Of a stretch of DNA of 64,000 bases, positions 42,847 to 51,212 are shown piece by piece. Under the pieces are notes generated by a model. That model was given only the letters and a program-made list of their open reading frames with translations, was not told where the DNA came from and did not search any database. Within the stretch, counting starts at the first letter, position 1; every line of letters begins with the position of its first letter. Position numbers and translations under genes: made by a program. The DNA comes from Paenibacillus phytohabitans (GTDB lineage: Bacteria > Bacillota > Bacilli > Paenibacillales > Paenibacillaceae). The DNA lies in NCBI RefSeq assembly GCF_013141775.1, contig NZ_WHOB01000016.1, positions 186,001 to 250,000 on the forward strand, given 5' to 3'.

Positions 42847-42871
42847 ATTTATCACAGATTTCATGATAAAT
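42847..42871. promoter_or_regulatory. Inverted repeat upstream of the oxidoreductase operon
   Basis: ATTTATCA-N9-TGATAAAT, 8-bp perfect arms, about 300 bases before the gamma-delta start and beside the GH8 terminator. An FNR/CRP-like or other dimeric regulator could use it. The remaining 42548-42846 is AT-rich and shows no gene. Confidence 0.35.
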
Positions 42872-42892
42872 GTCACAGGCGCCCGGTATAAA

Positions 42893-42934
42893 AAAGACGA
42901 AACCCTTGGTGATGGACACCTTAGGTTTCGTCTT
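42893..42934 (-). terminator. Terminator after the GH8 gene
   Basis: Minus strand AAGACGAAACC pairs with GGTTTCGTCTT over a 19-base loop, then TTTTTATA. Confidence 0.88.
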
Positions 42935-42960
42935 AGGAGTGAATTAAAAATCACTTCCGT

Positions 42961-44190
42961 TTAGTAAGTCCACCAGTTGCCGGACATCACGATCATGGAG
43001 AACAGCTTGATGCTGTCTTCATAATAATCCTCTGCCGCACTGCCTGACGTATGGCTCCAGAGTGAATTCAGCCAGCTCTGGTTCCCTGATGAGGTCATTG
43101 CGCTTACACCGAACGGAGCATAGAACGCGCCGTTGTTGTAGCTGCCAAAGGTGGTTCCGTTCAGCTTGTAGCCGTCTTTGATATTGCCCGGAGTACTGCT
43201 TACCTTGGTCTTGATCCAGCTGTTCAGCTGGTTCAGCTGGGACAAGGCGCGGTTATCGCCTGTGAGCAAATAATCGGTGGTAATCCGCCATGGTGTGCGG
43301 CATGAGTTGTAGTTATAATTGCCGTCGTTGGCATCCTCCAGGAAATTCGCTGCGGCCGGTTTATAGGTGTTACTGGAGTAGACTACGAAATCTGGCAACA
43401 GGCCGGTGGAAGAGCTATAACCGGTATATAGGCTGTTAATAATCGTATAGGTCTTATCCGTTACATTCTGCCAGCGGGCATCGCCGGTAGCGGACTGGAA
43501 GGCCTTCAAATGGCTGAGCATGAAATCGGAAGGACGGGTTGCTGTATTGTATGAACCGCTGTTTGCCCAGTCCCCCAGGCGAATGGTCCACTGGGTCTGA
43601 TTGATCTCATTATCCATGATTGCATTAATGATGCTGGTTGCTGCCTGCAGATAGTTGACTGTTCCACTGCTGCCCCATTGTCTGTGAGCCAACAGCAGCG
43701 AGTACGCAATATCCATATCACCGTCCGTTGCGGAATCCTCGCCTTCGATATTCTGGAAGCTGCTGTTCTGTTTCCAGGACATCAGATAAGGATTGATGGA
43801 GCTTGGATGTGCTGTGTAATAATTGTAGAGTCCGTTATAGTACGTCTGCGCATTGGTGTCGTAACCGGCCATCAGAACAGTGAACAGCATGCCGTAGCCA
43901 TGCGCTTCGGAGACGGTCTCCCCGTCTGAATTATATTTGACATAATATTTGCCTGTTCCTGCCGGTTTGAGATAAGCGCCTTTCCAGGCATCCCATTTGG
44001 TCTTAACCGCATTATCCATAACCGTCTGCGTGACATTATTCGGTTTGATGGTTCCGGCCGTATAAGTCGTATGCTGCGGGAACGGTTTATTCACTGCAGC
44101 GAAAGCGGACCCGGCAGGCAGGATAAAGAGCGCCAGACAAAGAAGCATCAGACTTTTCCAGTGCAGCTTGCGTTTCCCTTGCTTATTCAT
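42961..44190 (-). CDS. Secreted glycoside hydrolase family 8 enzyme
   Basis: A 409-residue exported enzyme cutting beta-1,4 (or mixed beta-glucan/chitosan) chains. The signal peptide ends at an AFA site near residue 31. GH8 hallmarks are SEAHGYGM (about residue 94, catalytic Glu) and ATDGDMDIAYSLL (about 152, catalytic Asp). The mature length fits a single catalytic domain; no binding module is attached. AGGAGTGA precedes the ATG at 44190; the longer frame to 44241 lacks a site. A 32-bp perfect palindrome lies 117 bases upstream and a terminator follows. Confidence 0.92.
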   Translation of the reverse strand: MNKQGKRKLHWKSLMLLCLALFILPAGSAFAAVNKPFPQHTTYTAGTIKPNNVTQTVMDNAVKTKWDAWKGAYLKPAGTGKYYVKYNSDGETVSEAHGYGMLFTVLMAGYDTNAQTYYNGLYNYYTAHPSSINPYLMSWKQNSSFQNIEGEDSATDGDMDIAYSLLLAHRQWGSSGTVNYLQAATSIINAIMDNEINQTQWTIRLGDWANSGSYNTATRPSDFMLSHLKAFQSATGDARWQNVTDKTYTIINSLYTGYSSSTGLLPDFVVYSSNTYKPAAANFLEDANDGNYNYNSCRTPWRITTDYLLTGDNRALSQLNQLNSWIKTKVSSTPGNIKDGYKLNGTTFGSYNNGAFYAPFGVSAMTSSGNQSWLNSLWSHTSGSAAEDYYEDSIKLFSMIVMSGNWWTY

Positions 44191-44306
44191 AACGCATTCA
44201 CTCCTCATGATTTGGTGGATATGGCTTCGAATCCATTGCAATCACAAACGAACTGCCTTAGGAAAAGTTCACCCCCTCACATAGAGTATCCGCCCATCTG
44301 TCTGCC

Positions 44307-44338
44307 GGGCTAAAGTTAAAGCGCTTTAACTTTAGCCC
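44307..44338. promoter_or_regulatory. 32-bp perfect palindrome upstream of the GH8 gene
   Basis: GGGCTAAAGTTAAAGC followed directly by its exact reverse complement, with no spacer. The centre AAGCGCTT is a LacI/CcpA-type core. T residues are on its upstream side for the GH8 direction, so it is not a terminator for that gene; a promoter operator is more likely. Confidence 0.65.
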
Positions 44339-44509
44339 CAAAAAAATATCATTCCTGTAAAAATTGTATTTAAGAACATATTTAATATATTATTCCAGAG
44401 AGTTCGTGTCAATGAGCATATGGTCCTGCGTATTACGCGTCTATGAAGATATACGCAGGGGCAGGGGTATGAGCCTGCCTGTCTTTTCCCATTCTGCCCT
44501 CGCCCCGGC

Positions 44510-44553
44510 AAAAAGCCCTCCCGGTCGTGGATTATCCACCAACTGAGAGGGCT
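44510..44553 (-). terminator. Terminator of the NAD salvage operon
   Basis: Minus strand AGCCCTC pairs with GAGGGCT, with inner GTGGAT/ATCCAC, followed by TTTTT. Confidence 0.85.
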
Positions 44554-44589
44554 AAGTATTAATAAGTCTATGCTTCTGTTGCGATCAGG

Positions 44590-46041
44590 CTATTCCACAT
44601 CCGGCATCATATGCTCCGCAATCAGCTGCTGCTTGCGGTTCCACAGCTGCTCGCTGAGATTCACGCGGAATACTTCAGGGTTCAGCTTACGCAGGTACTC
44701 CGGCCAGAACAGATCCAGCTGCTCCTGATGGTAGCGGCGGATCTCGTTCAGATCCGGCAGCTGATAGACCTGGAAGCCGTTCACCACAATCGGCTCCAGC
44801 ATCGGCAGCGCCTCGTAGTGCTCCACATGTTTTCTCATATACGGATGCAGCGGATTGAACAGCTTGAGCCGGACACCGTTGCGCGGCGCCTCTTCCCCGG
44901 AGAAGCTGATGTAATCCGCCAAGGCTTTGCCGTTCTGCCCGATAATGCGGTAAACGGCTTTTTTGCCGGGAGTCGATACCTTCTCGGGATTGGAGGAGAT
45001 CTTGATGGTTGGAATCATCTCTCCGCTTGGAGATTCAATCTCGACCAGCTTGTAGACTCCGCCGAGAGAAGGCTGATCGGAAGCTGTAATCAGCTGGGTT
45101 CCAACCCCCCACGTATCAATAGCCGCGCCTTGCGACTTCAAGTTCATGATCGTGTTCTCATCCAGGTCATTGGAGGCAACGATCTTCACATATTGCAGTC
45201 CGGCTTCATCAAGCATTTGCCGGGCTTTACGGGACAGGTAGGCCAAGTCACCGCTGTCGAGCCGGATGCCGTTCATCCGTTTGCCCTGCGCCTCCAGCTT
45301 CTTGGCAGTATTTATTGCATTCGGCACACCGCTGCGCAGAGTATCGAAGGTATCGACGAGCAGGGTAACGCCGTCCGGCATGACTCTGGCGTAAGCGTCG
45401 AAGGCTTCCTGTTCGCTCGGGAAGCTCTGCACCCAGGAATGGGCATGGGTGCCCTTCGTAGGAATGCCGAACATTTTGCCGGCCAGCATGTTGGAGGTCG
45501 CATGGAAGCCACCCACATACGCTGCCCGGGCTCCCCATACGGCCGCATCTGCTTCCTGCGCACGCCGCGTTCCGAACTCAAGCAGCGTATCATTCGGAGC
45601 CACCTGCTTGATCCGGGAGGCCTTGGTCGCGATCAGCGTCTGGTAGTTCATGAAGTTCAGGATGGCTGTCTCCACCAGCTGAGCCTCCATAATCGTGCCT
45701 TCCACGCGGATCAGCGGCTCATCCGGGAAGACAAGCGCGCCTTCCTTCATCGAATGAATGCTGCCCTGGAAATGGAACTGCAGCAGCTCCTCCAGAAACG
45801 CCGGTGCATAATTCTCCTCCTGCTCCGACAAGTAGCGGATATCATCCTCTGTAAACCGCAGTTCAGCAATATACTGGGCGATCCGCTCCAGGCCTGCAAA
45901 TACCGCAAACCCGTTGCCGAACGGCAGCTTGCGGAAATAAGCTTCAAACACAGCCCGGCGTTTGTGTGTGCCGTTAACCCAGTGGGCGTACATCATATTA
46001 ATCTGATATTTGTCTGTATGTAGAGCAAGTTCTCTCCTCAA
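44590..46041 (-). CDS. pncB: Nicotinate phosphoribosyltransferase
   Basis: A 483-residue enzyme that joins nicotinate to PRPP for NAD synthesis. The N-terminal ALHTDKYQINMMYAHW and the active-site segments FGTRRAQEADAAVWGARAAY (phosphoribosyl site, about residue 155-175) and GIRLDSGDLAYLSRKAR fit the family, as does the length. A TTG at 46041 preceded by AGGAGATGAGG is favoured; GTG 46065 has no ribosome site. It is third in the operon after a Nudix/NrtR-like gene and nicotinamidase. Confidence 0.93.
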   Translation of the reverse strand: MRRELALHTDKYQINMMYAHWVNGTHKRRAVFEAYFRKLPFGNGFAVFAGLERIAQYIAELRFTEDDIRYLSEQEENYAPAFLEELLQFHFQGSIHSMKEGALVFPDEPLIRVEGTIMEAQLVETAILNFMNYQTLIATKASRIKQVAPNDTLLEFGTRRAQEADAAVWGARAAYVGGFHATSNMLAGKMFGIPTKGTHAHSWVQSFPSEQEAFDAYARVMPDGVTLLVDTFDTLRSGVPNAINTAKKLEAQGKRMNGIRLDSGDLAYLSRKARQMLDEAGLQYVKIVASNDLDENTIMNLKSQGAAIDTWGVGTQLITASDQPSLGGVYKLVEIESPSGEMIPTIKISSNPEKVSTPGKKAVYRIIGQNGKALADYISFSGEEAPRNGVRLKLFNPLHPYMRKHVEHYEALPMLEPIVVNGFQVYQLPDLNEIRRYHQEQLDLFWPEYLRKLNPEVFRVNLSEQLWNRKQQLIAEHMMPDVE

Positions 46042-46104
46042 GTCCTCATCTCCTAATAGTTGCACTGCTGTAGCGGGATCTGCAGTTGCTGTTGTGTTGG
46101 TTCT

Positions 46105-46647
46105 CTAAGCGGATGTAACAACCTTCGCTCCGAGGCTGCCCCGGAAATGTCCCAGCGCCCAAGTGTGGCCGTCCGGGTTGAAGCTGGCTACCGCATCCTC
46201 GTGTACAATAATGCTGAATCCCAGATTGTACGCATCCACTGCCGTATGCAGCACACAGATATCCGTACATACTCCGATCAGGTGCAGCTCGGTAATGCCG
46301 CGTTCACGCATCTTCAGCGCGAGATCCGTGCCGCTAAAAGCGCTGTACCGGGTTTTGTCCATCCAATAGATGTCTCCGCGGTTCGCTTCGTATACGGCCT
46401 TCAGGCTGCCGTAGAGCTCACGTCCCTGACTGCCCCGCAGATTATGCGGCGGGAATAACTTACTCTCCGGATGATATGGATCATCTGCTTCATGCAGGTC
46501 AACAGCCATCACAACATAATCCCCGCTCTGCACGAACTGTTCCGTGAGCTGGCTAACCCTTGGTGCAATGTCGATACCGGGCTGCCCAACCGGCAGACTT
46601 CCGTCAATGAAATCATTGGTGAAATCAATTACGATGAGTGCTCTCAT
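46105..46647 (-). CDS. pncA: Nicotinamidase (isochorismatase-like cysteine hydrolase)
   Basis: A 180-residue hydrolase converting nicotinamide to nicotinate, the substrate of the next enzyme. The catalytic triad is visible: Asp in VIDFTNDF (residue 8), Lys in DKTRYSAF (about 98) and Cys in GVCTDICVLHT (about 130). The metal site is in DLHEADDPYHPES. TAGGAGG precedes the ATG. The product being used by pncB directly downstream supports the specific nicotinamidase call over other isochorismatase-like activities. Confidence 0.9.
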   Translation of the reverse strand: MRALIVIDFTNDFIDGSLPVGQPGIDIAPRVSQLTEQFVQSGDYVVMAVDLHEADDPYHPESKLFPPHNLRGSQGRELYGSLKAVYEANRGDIYWMDKTRYSAFSGTDLALKMRERGITELHLIGVCTDICVLHTAVDAYNLGFSIIVHEDAVASFNPDGHTWALGHFRGSLGAKVVTSA

Positions 46648-46695
46648 AAGCAGACCGCCTCCTAAAAGTGTTGTGAGCTTAAGCTTTCCTGCTGC

Positions 46696-47466
46696 TTAGG
46701 TATAAATCGATAATAAAGGTTCATGGTCCGTGAACATATAGAGCTGTGCCGGACGCTGGGAGTATTGATTGGAGCTGAGCGGATTGCCCGCTTCATCACT
46801 TACTTCCTTTAATATACCCTGCCGGCTGCGTGTTGACGTAATTTTACGGATAAAATTCGGTTCTTTGAATTCAGGCACGACCGTCTGGATCACCTGATAC
46901 AGCTCACTCAGTGTGAAATGGCGCGGCAGAAACTGCCGTGCAATCGTGGTCTGCAGCATTTGCTGCTGAATCCGCAGATAAGCATCGGTAATAATATCAT
47001 GGTGGTCAAAAGCCAGCTCCAGCTCCTCCAGCGCTTCCTGCAGGGTGAACAGGCCAACCTCCCCTGCATCATCAGAGGCCTGACGCTGCTCCAGCATCCA
47101 CTCCTCGACCAGTGCAAAAAACGCATGGCTGATGATCCAGCCGCGCGGATCGCGCCCCGGCTTGCTGTAGACACCGAGATATTCCAAATGGCCGCCGTCT
47201 ACGCCGGTCTCTTCCTTCAGCTCGCGCGTAGCCGCATCATAGATCGATTCATCTTCCTGGCAAAAGCCGCCCGGCAAAGCCCACATGCCTGCATAGGGCC
47301 ATTTCTTGCGCCGGATCAGCATAACTTTCAGCTCCCGCAGCGGGAGTGTCTTCGTGACCGTCTTCCGTTCGCGTTTGGTCAGCGTAAACATGACAATATC
47401 CGCCGGAACGCCGTCCGGAGTGCGGTATTTTTTGGCGTTATAGGTTTGTTCCACGTTCTCGCTCAC
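46696..47466 (-). CDS. Nudix protein with NrtR-like DNA-binding tail
   Basis: A 256-residue two-domain protein. Residues 20-165 are a Nudix hydrolase with an intact box G-x5-E-x7-REL-x-EE-x-G (around residues 66-88). Residues 175-235 are a winged-helix segment (LPRHFTLSELYQVIQTV, then FIRKI) as in NrtR, a regulator of NAD genes that senses ADP-ribose. NrtR itself often has a damaged Nudix box; here it is complete, so catalytic activity may remain. Start is GTG 47466 with AAAGGATG. It leads the NAD salvage operon. Confidence 0.85.
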   Translation of the reverse strand: MSENVEQTYNAKKYRTPDGVPADIVMFTLTKRERKTVTKTLPLRELKVMLIRRKKWPYAGMWALPGGFCQEDESIYDAATRELKEETGVDGGHLEYLGVYSKPGRDPRGWIISHAFFALVEEWMLEQRQASDDAGEVGLFTLQEALEELELAFDHHDIITDAYLRIQQQMLQTTIARQFLPRHFTLSELYQVIQTVVPEFKEPNFIRKITSTRSRQGILKEVSDEAGNPLSSNQYSQRPAQLYMFTDHEPLLSIYT

Positions 47467-47564
47467 TTTAGATCATCCTTTGCCGCAGCTATATTTGCTG
47501 TTCGTATCTTTTAATGTACCAAACCTGTCCTCTTAAAATCAACCGCAAGAACGCGCAATATATG

Positions 47565-47591
47565 AAAAAGGGACGGATTCTCATCCGCCCC
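47565..47591 (-). terminator. Terminator of the miaB-ricA operon
   Basis: Minus strand GGGGCGGAT-GAGA-ATCCGTCCC followed by TTTTT. Confidence 0.88.
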
Positions 47592-47603
47592 GGGGGTATT
47601 CAA

Positions 47604-48056
47604 TTAGTCACCGCAAGTGGATGGAGGCGCTTCTGTGCCTGCTTCCACATTGATTTTGTCCGAGACGGTATCCCTGATGACCGAGATAACCAGCTGCAGC
47701 AGGTAGTTAATGTCGCTCTGGCTCTGCTGGAACTCATTCACGACCGGAATACTGTCGATTTCATCCTGCAGCACTTCAATTTCCTGTTCAATCTTGGCGA
47801 CCATCGCCTGATTCTTGAAGCTCTCAAAGGCCACAATCTCCTTCTGCTTCTTCTTAATGGTAGCAATCAAACCCTGCACACGATCGTGATTCAGAATTTT
47901 CTGCTCGGCCTGCTGGAAATGCCGGACCTCTTCACTGGTGGAGATGAGTGTAGCCAGCTCCTTCGCTTTGCCCATAATATCCTCTCTTACGATTAAATCA
48001 CGGGTGTTGTGGGTCTGCATGCCGTATTCATTCAAACGCGCATCTTCCTGGCTCAT
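47604..48056 (-). CDS. ricA: RicA (YmcA), subunit of the RicAFT complex
   Basis: A 150-residue, mostly helical protein of the YlbF/YmcA family. With RicF and RicT it stimulates RNase Y maturation of mRNAs and affects sporulation, competence and biofilm formation in B. subtilis. The helical core (AKELATLISTSEEVRHFQQAE, IKKKQKEIVAFESFKNQAM) is clear. A Cys in the tail (STCGD) fits the reported Fe-S coordination of the complex. It sits 24 bases after miaB, as in B. subtilis, but here a terminator follows and cotE is not next. Confidence 0.9.
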   Translation of the reverse strand: MSQEDARLNEYGMQTHNTRDLIVREDIMGKAKELATLISTSEEVRHFQQAEQKILNHDRVQGLIATIKKKQKEIVAFESFKNQAMVAKIEQEIEVLQDEIDSIPVVNEFQQSQSDINYLLQLVISVIRDTVSDKINVEAGTEAPPSTCGD

Positions 48057-48080
48057 TCTTCTCGCCCCATTTCTCTATAA

Positions 48081-49664
48081 TTAGAGGACTGCTGCGGCTT
48101 CCGCCAGATAGTCCCCTTTGATGTACCATGTCTTCGTACTGGTAATTCTCACCTGCACCATCGTGCCGATCAGTGACGGCGGGCCTTCGAAATGCACCAG
48201 CTTGCTGTCACGGGTACGTCCGGCGAGTACATTGATGTTGTTCTTGCTCTCGCCTTCCACCAGTACCTCGACCAGCTTGCCGAGCATCCGCTCATTCCCC
48301 AGCCTGCTCTGCTCTTTGATCAGATCGTTCAGACGCTGCAGGCGTGCGCTCTTGACCTCTGCCGGAACGTTATCTTCCATAGCAGCAGCCGGAGTACCTT
48401 CACGCGGAGAATAAATGAAGGTATATGCCATATCATACCCTACTTCGCGCACCAGCGACAGTGTCTCCTCGAACTGCGCTTCGGTTTCACCCGGGAAACC
48501 GACGATAATATCGGTAGTCAGTACCGCATCCGGCACGCCTGCTTTGATCTTGCGGACCAGCTCCAGATAAGCTTCACGGGTATACTTGCGGCTCATCCGC
48601 TTCAGGACAGCTGTACTTCCCGACTGCACGGGCAGATGTATATGCTCCACCAGATTGCCGCCCTTGCCGAGCACTTGAATCAATTTATCGTCAAAATCAC
48701 GGGGATGCGACGTCATGAAGCGGATACGGGGAATATCGATCCCCCGCATGTCGTCCATCAGGTCCCCGAATGTATAGTCAATGTCGGTAAAATCCTTCCC
48801 GTAGGCGTTTACATTCTGCCCCAGCAGCGTAACTTCCTTGAAGCCCTGACGGGCCAGCTCGCGCACTTCGGCAATGACATCTTCAGGACGCCGGCTGCGC
48901 TCTTTGCCCCGTGTAAACGGTACAATGCAGTATGTACAGAACTTGTCACAGCCGTACATAATATTCACCCAGGCGCGCAAACCCTCTCTTTTCTTCGGCA
49001 GATTCTCAATAATGTCGCCTTCCTTGGACCAGACCTCGATGACCAGCTCCCTGCTGAACACCGCTTCCTTAATCAGCTCCGGCAGCCGGTGGATATTATG
49101 CGTACCAAAAATCATATCCACGAAACCATACCGGTTCATGATCCGGTTAACCACGCCTTCTTCCTGGGACATGCAGCCGCAGATCCCGAGCAGCAGCCCC
49201 GGCTTCTCCAGCTTGAGCGATTTGAGATGACCCAGCTCTCCGAACACCTTATCTTCCGCATTCTCGCGGATTGCACATGTATTTAATAGAATAAGATCAG
49301 CATCTCTGCGGTCATCAGCCGCACGGTAACCCAGTTGCTCCAGCATACCCTTCATCGTTTCGGTATCATGCTCATTCATTTGGCAGCCGTAGGTGGTGAT
49401 ATGATAGGTTTTGCCTCGGCCGAAATCCTCCATCTCCGGCGGAATCTCGAAATGGTAGAGCACCTCGATCTCTTCCTTGCCGCGGCGCTTGCCTTCCCTG
49501 TAATCGGGCTGGCTGTTTATCTGAACGTTTCTTCCTTTTATGCGATAGGTGGTCTTGCCCTCTTGCTCACTTATCACTTTAGCATCGGTAAAATCAAAAT
49601 ACTTGGAGTAATCCTTGCCCTTGGTGGAGTTGAAGTCCGCTGAGTTCCGGTTCTCCTTCGTCAT
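48081..49664 (-). CDS. miaB: tRNA-2-methylthio-N6-dimethylallyladenosine synthase MiaB
   Basis: A 527-residue radical SAM enzyme that adds the methylthio group to i6A37 of tRNAs. Domains in order: N-terminal UPF0004 cluster domain ([15 protein letters not shown], then CAIREN and GICGCMSQ supplying three Cys), radical SAM core with C-x3-C-x2-C ([18 protein letters not shown]) and a C-terminal TRAM domain (VEVLVEGES onwards). AAGGAAG precedes the ATG. The length and all six cluster cysteines are intact. It leads the operon with ricA. Confidence 0.96.
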   Translation of the reverse strand: MTKENRNSADFNSTKGKDYSKYFDFTDAKVISEQEGKTTYRIKGRNVQINSQPDYREGKRRGKEEIEVLYHFEIPPEMEDFGRGKTYHITTYGCQMNEHDTETMKGMLEQLGYRAADDRRDADLILLNTCAIRENAEDKVFGELGHLKSLKLEKPGLLLGICGCMSQEEGVVNRIMNRYGFVDMIFGTHNIHRLPELIKEAVFSRELVIEVWSKEGDIIENLPKKREGLRAWVNIMYGCDKFCTYCIVPFTRGKERSRRPEDVIAEVRELARQGFKEVTLLGQNVNAYGKDFTDIDYTFGDLMDDMRGIDIPRIRFMTSHPRDFDDKLIQVLGKGGNLVEHIHLPVQSGSTAVLKRMSRKYTREAYLELVRKIKAGVPDAVLTTDIIVGFPGETEAQFEETLSLVREVGYDMAYTFIYSPREGTPAAAMEDNVPAEVKSARLQRLNDLIKEQSRLGNERMLGKLVEVLVEGESKNNINVLAGRTRDSKLVHFEGPPSLIGTMVQVRITSTKTWYIKGDYLAEAAAVL

Positions 49665-49853
49665 CAGATTTACACTTCCTTTATAAGTAATTCATGAATT
49701 CAGATACACCCGCAATCAATTCAAAATTATATCACAGATAAGGATAATCTAACCATCTAATCCATTGATACGATTCAGCCTTTTATATAACAATTCTGGA
49801 TTTGGGCCGGCAGGATGAGGAAAATGTGCTATGCGAAAAAATTTCCTGAATGA

Positions 49854-49881
49854 CAAAAAAAGCCCGCAACAAGGCCGAGCT
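49854..49881 (-). terminator. Terminator of the AraC-EamA-deaminase cassette
   Basis: Minus strand AGCTCG pairs with CGGGCT (one wobble) over a 9-base loop, then seven T residues. Confidence 0.75.
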
Positions 49882-49898
49882 TCTCCTGAATCTTACGT

Positions 49899-50282
49899 TT
49901 AATGATGCGGCATAAGCTCTTGGATACTGTACTTCTCCACTCCATTTCCTGTTTGCACCAGAACCTGAATATCCGGCGCATAACGTACCAGCATCTCCCG
50001 GCAATTGCCGCATGGAGGAAGCAGAATCCCTCCTTCGCTTTGCGTTCTGGTAGCAACGATAGTCTCGAACTCCCGTTCCCCTGCCGTAATTGCAGCACCG
50101 ATTGCAATAAACTCTGCACAGGAGCCATGAATCGAGTACAAGTTGACTCCGGTATAGATTTTACCATTCTTACAACGCACCGCTGCCCCTACCGTATGAC
50201 GTTCATTCACTTCATCGAAGTTGCGGTCTATTACCTTAATGGCTTCCTGGATCAGTTCCAGATCTCTCTGTTCAACCTTCAT
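49899..50282 (-). CDS. Cytidine/blasticidin-S deaminase-like enzyme
   Basis: A 127-residue zinc hydrolase of the cytidine deaminase superfamily. Zinc ligands and the proton shuttle are CAE in GSCAEFIAIG (about residue 53) and PCGNC (about 90). It lacks the NIEN nucleoside motif of housekeeping cytidine deaminase; the GVNLYSIHG and GILLPPCGNCRE segments resemble blasticidin-S deaminase instead. It lies 10 bases after an EamA exporter gene and shares its AT-rich composition. A nucleoside-antibiotic detoxifying role is possible but unproven. Confidence 0.8.
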   Translation of the reverse strand: MKVEQRDLELIQEAIKVIDRNFDEVNERHTVGAAVRCKNGKIYTGVNLYSIHGSCAEFIAIGAAITAGEREFETIVATRTQSEGGILLPPCGNCREMLVRYAPDIQVLVQTGNGVEKYSIQELMPHH

Positions 50283-50292
50283 ATGTAATCTC

Positions 50293-51189
50293 TCAGTCCC
50301 TTTTTTTATGTTTTTTTCTCTGTGATATAAACAAACCTGTTAACGTAAGTACAATACCAAATACGGAGGCTCCTGTCATTTTTTCCTGAAGGACAATAAC
50401 AGAGGTAACTACGGTAATTACGGGAACCATGTAAATGTATATACTCGTTTTTATGGCGCCCAATATTTTAACCGCAGAATTCCACGTTACAAAGCAAAGC
50501 GCAGATGCTGCCAACCCCAGAAACAGGATGTTAAACAGATGGGCTGGTGTCAGCAGTTCATTCAGGGTTGGCTTAAATCCGAAAATGAATAAGGACGGAA
50601 CCATAAATACCAATCCATATAAGAAAATTCTCCGTGTTACCTGAATCGTATTATATTGAAACCCGCTGATTTTCTTCGTCAGAATAGAATAGACGGCCCA
50701 TACCACGGCAGCCAAAACGGCCAAAATATCCCCCAATGGATGTATTTGCAGGTTATTGCCTCCTTGAAGGCTAATAAAAAGAATGCCGATAACTGCAATT
50801 AAAAACCCTATAAAAAACCGAGTTTGCAATTTCTCTCCGTCTAAAAACCGGTGTGCAAAAATAGCAGTAAAAAACGGAGCAATAGAAATGATAACACCTA
50901 CATTGGAAACAAGTGTATAGGTTAATGCAATATTTTCAAGCAGATAGTATAGCGTAACGCCACACAAACCCGCTCCGGCAAAATATAGCTCATGCTTGAA
51001 TTCCTTGACTTTGAGCCTATGAGGGCAAGCAAGAAGTAACACAAGAAAACCAATGGCAAACCTCAGAAATAATATTTCAATAGGAGTTAGTACATCTAAC
51101 AGTATCTTGGTGGATATAAAAGTCGTGCCCCATATAAAAATCGTAATAAATGCCAACAGATGTCCCTGAATCTCTTTGTTTCTATCCAT
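50293..51189 (-). CDS. DMT superfamily (EamA) transporter
   Basis: A 298-residue membrane protein with ten spans in two EamA repeats (FITIFIWGTTFISTKILL opens the first; AVLAAVVWAVYSILTKK opens the second). Such proteins export metabolites, amino acids or drugs. The ATG at 51189 has GAGAGGG upstream; the open frame to 51210 is longer without a site. It follows an AraC regulator by 23 bases and precedes the deaminase gene, suggesting a three-gene regulated cassette. Confidence 0.87.
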   Translation of the reverse strand: MDRNKEIQGHLLAFITIFIWGTTFISTKILLDVLTPIEILFLRFAIGFLVLLLACPHRLKVKEFKHELYFAGAGLCGVTLYYLLENIALTYTLVSNVGVIISIAPFFTAIFAHRFLDGEKLQTRFFIGFLIAVIGILFISLQGGNNLQIHPLGDILAVLAAVVWAVYSILTKKISGFQYNTIQVTRRIFLYGLVFMVPSLFIFGFKPTLNELLTPAHLFNILFLGLAASALCFVTWNSAVKILGAIKTSIYIYMVPVITVVTSVIVLQEKMTGASVFGIVLTLTGLFISQRKKHKKRD

Positions 51190-51212
51190 GATAACCCTCT
51201 CTATAACCAAAG

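Noticed and set aside
44611..46023. 470-codon plus-strand frame opposite pncB
   Set aside because: Exact antisense shadow of a complete pncB gene; no ribosome site and no recognisable domain.
48192..49286. 364-codon plus-strand frame opposite miaB
   Set aside because: Antisense shadow; miaB is complete with all cluster cysteines.
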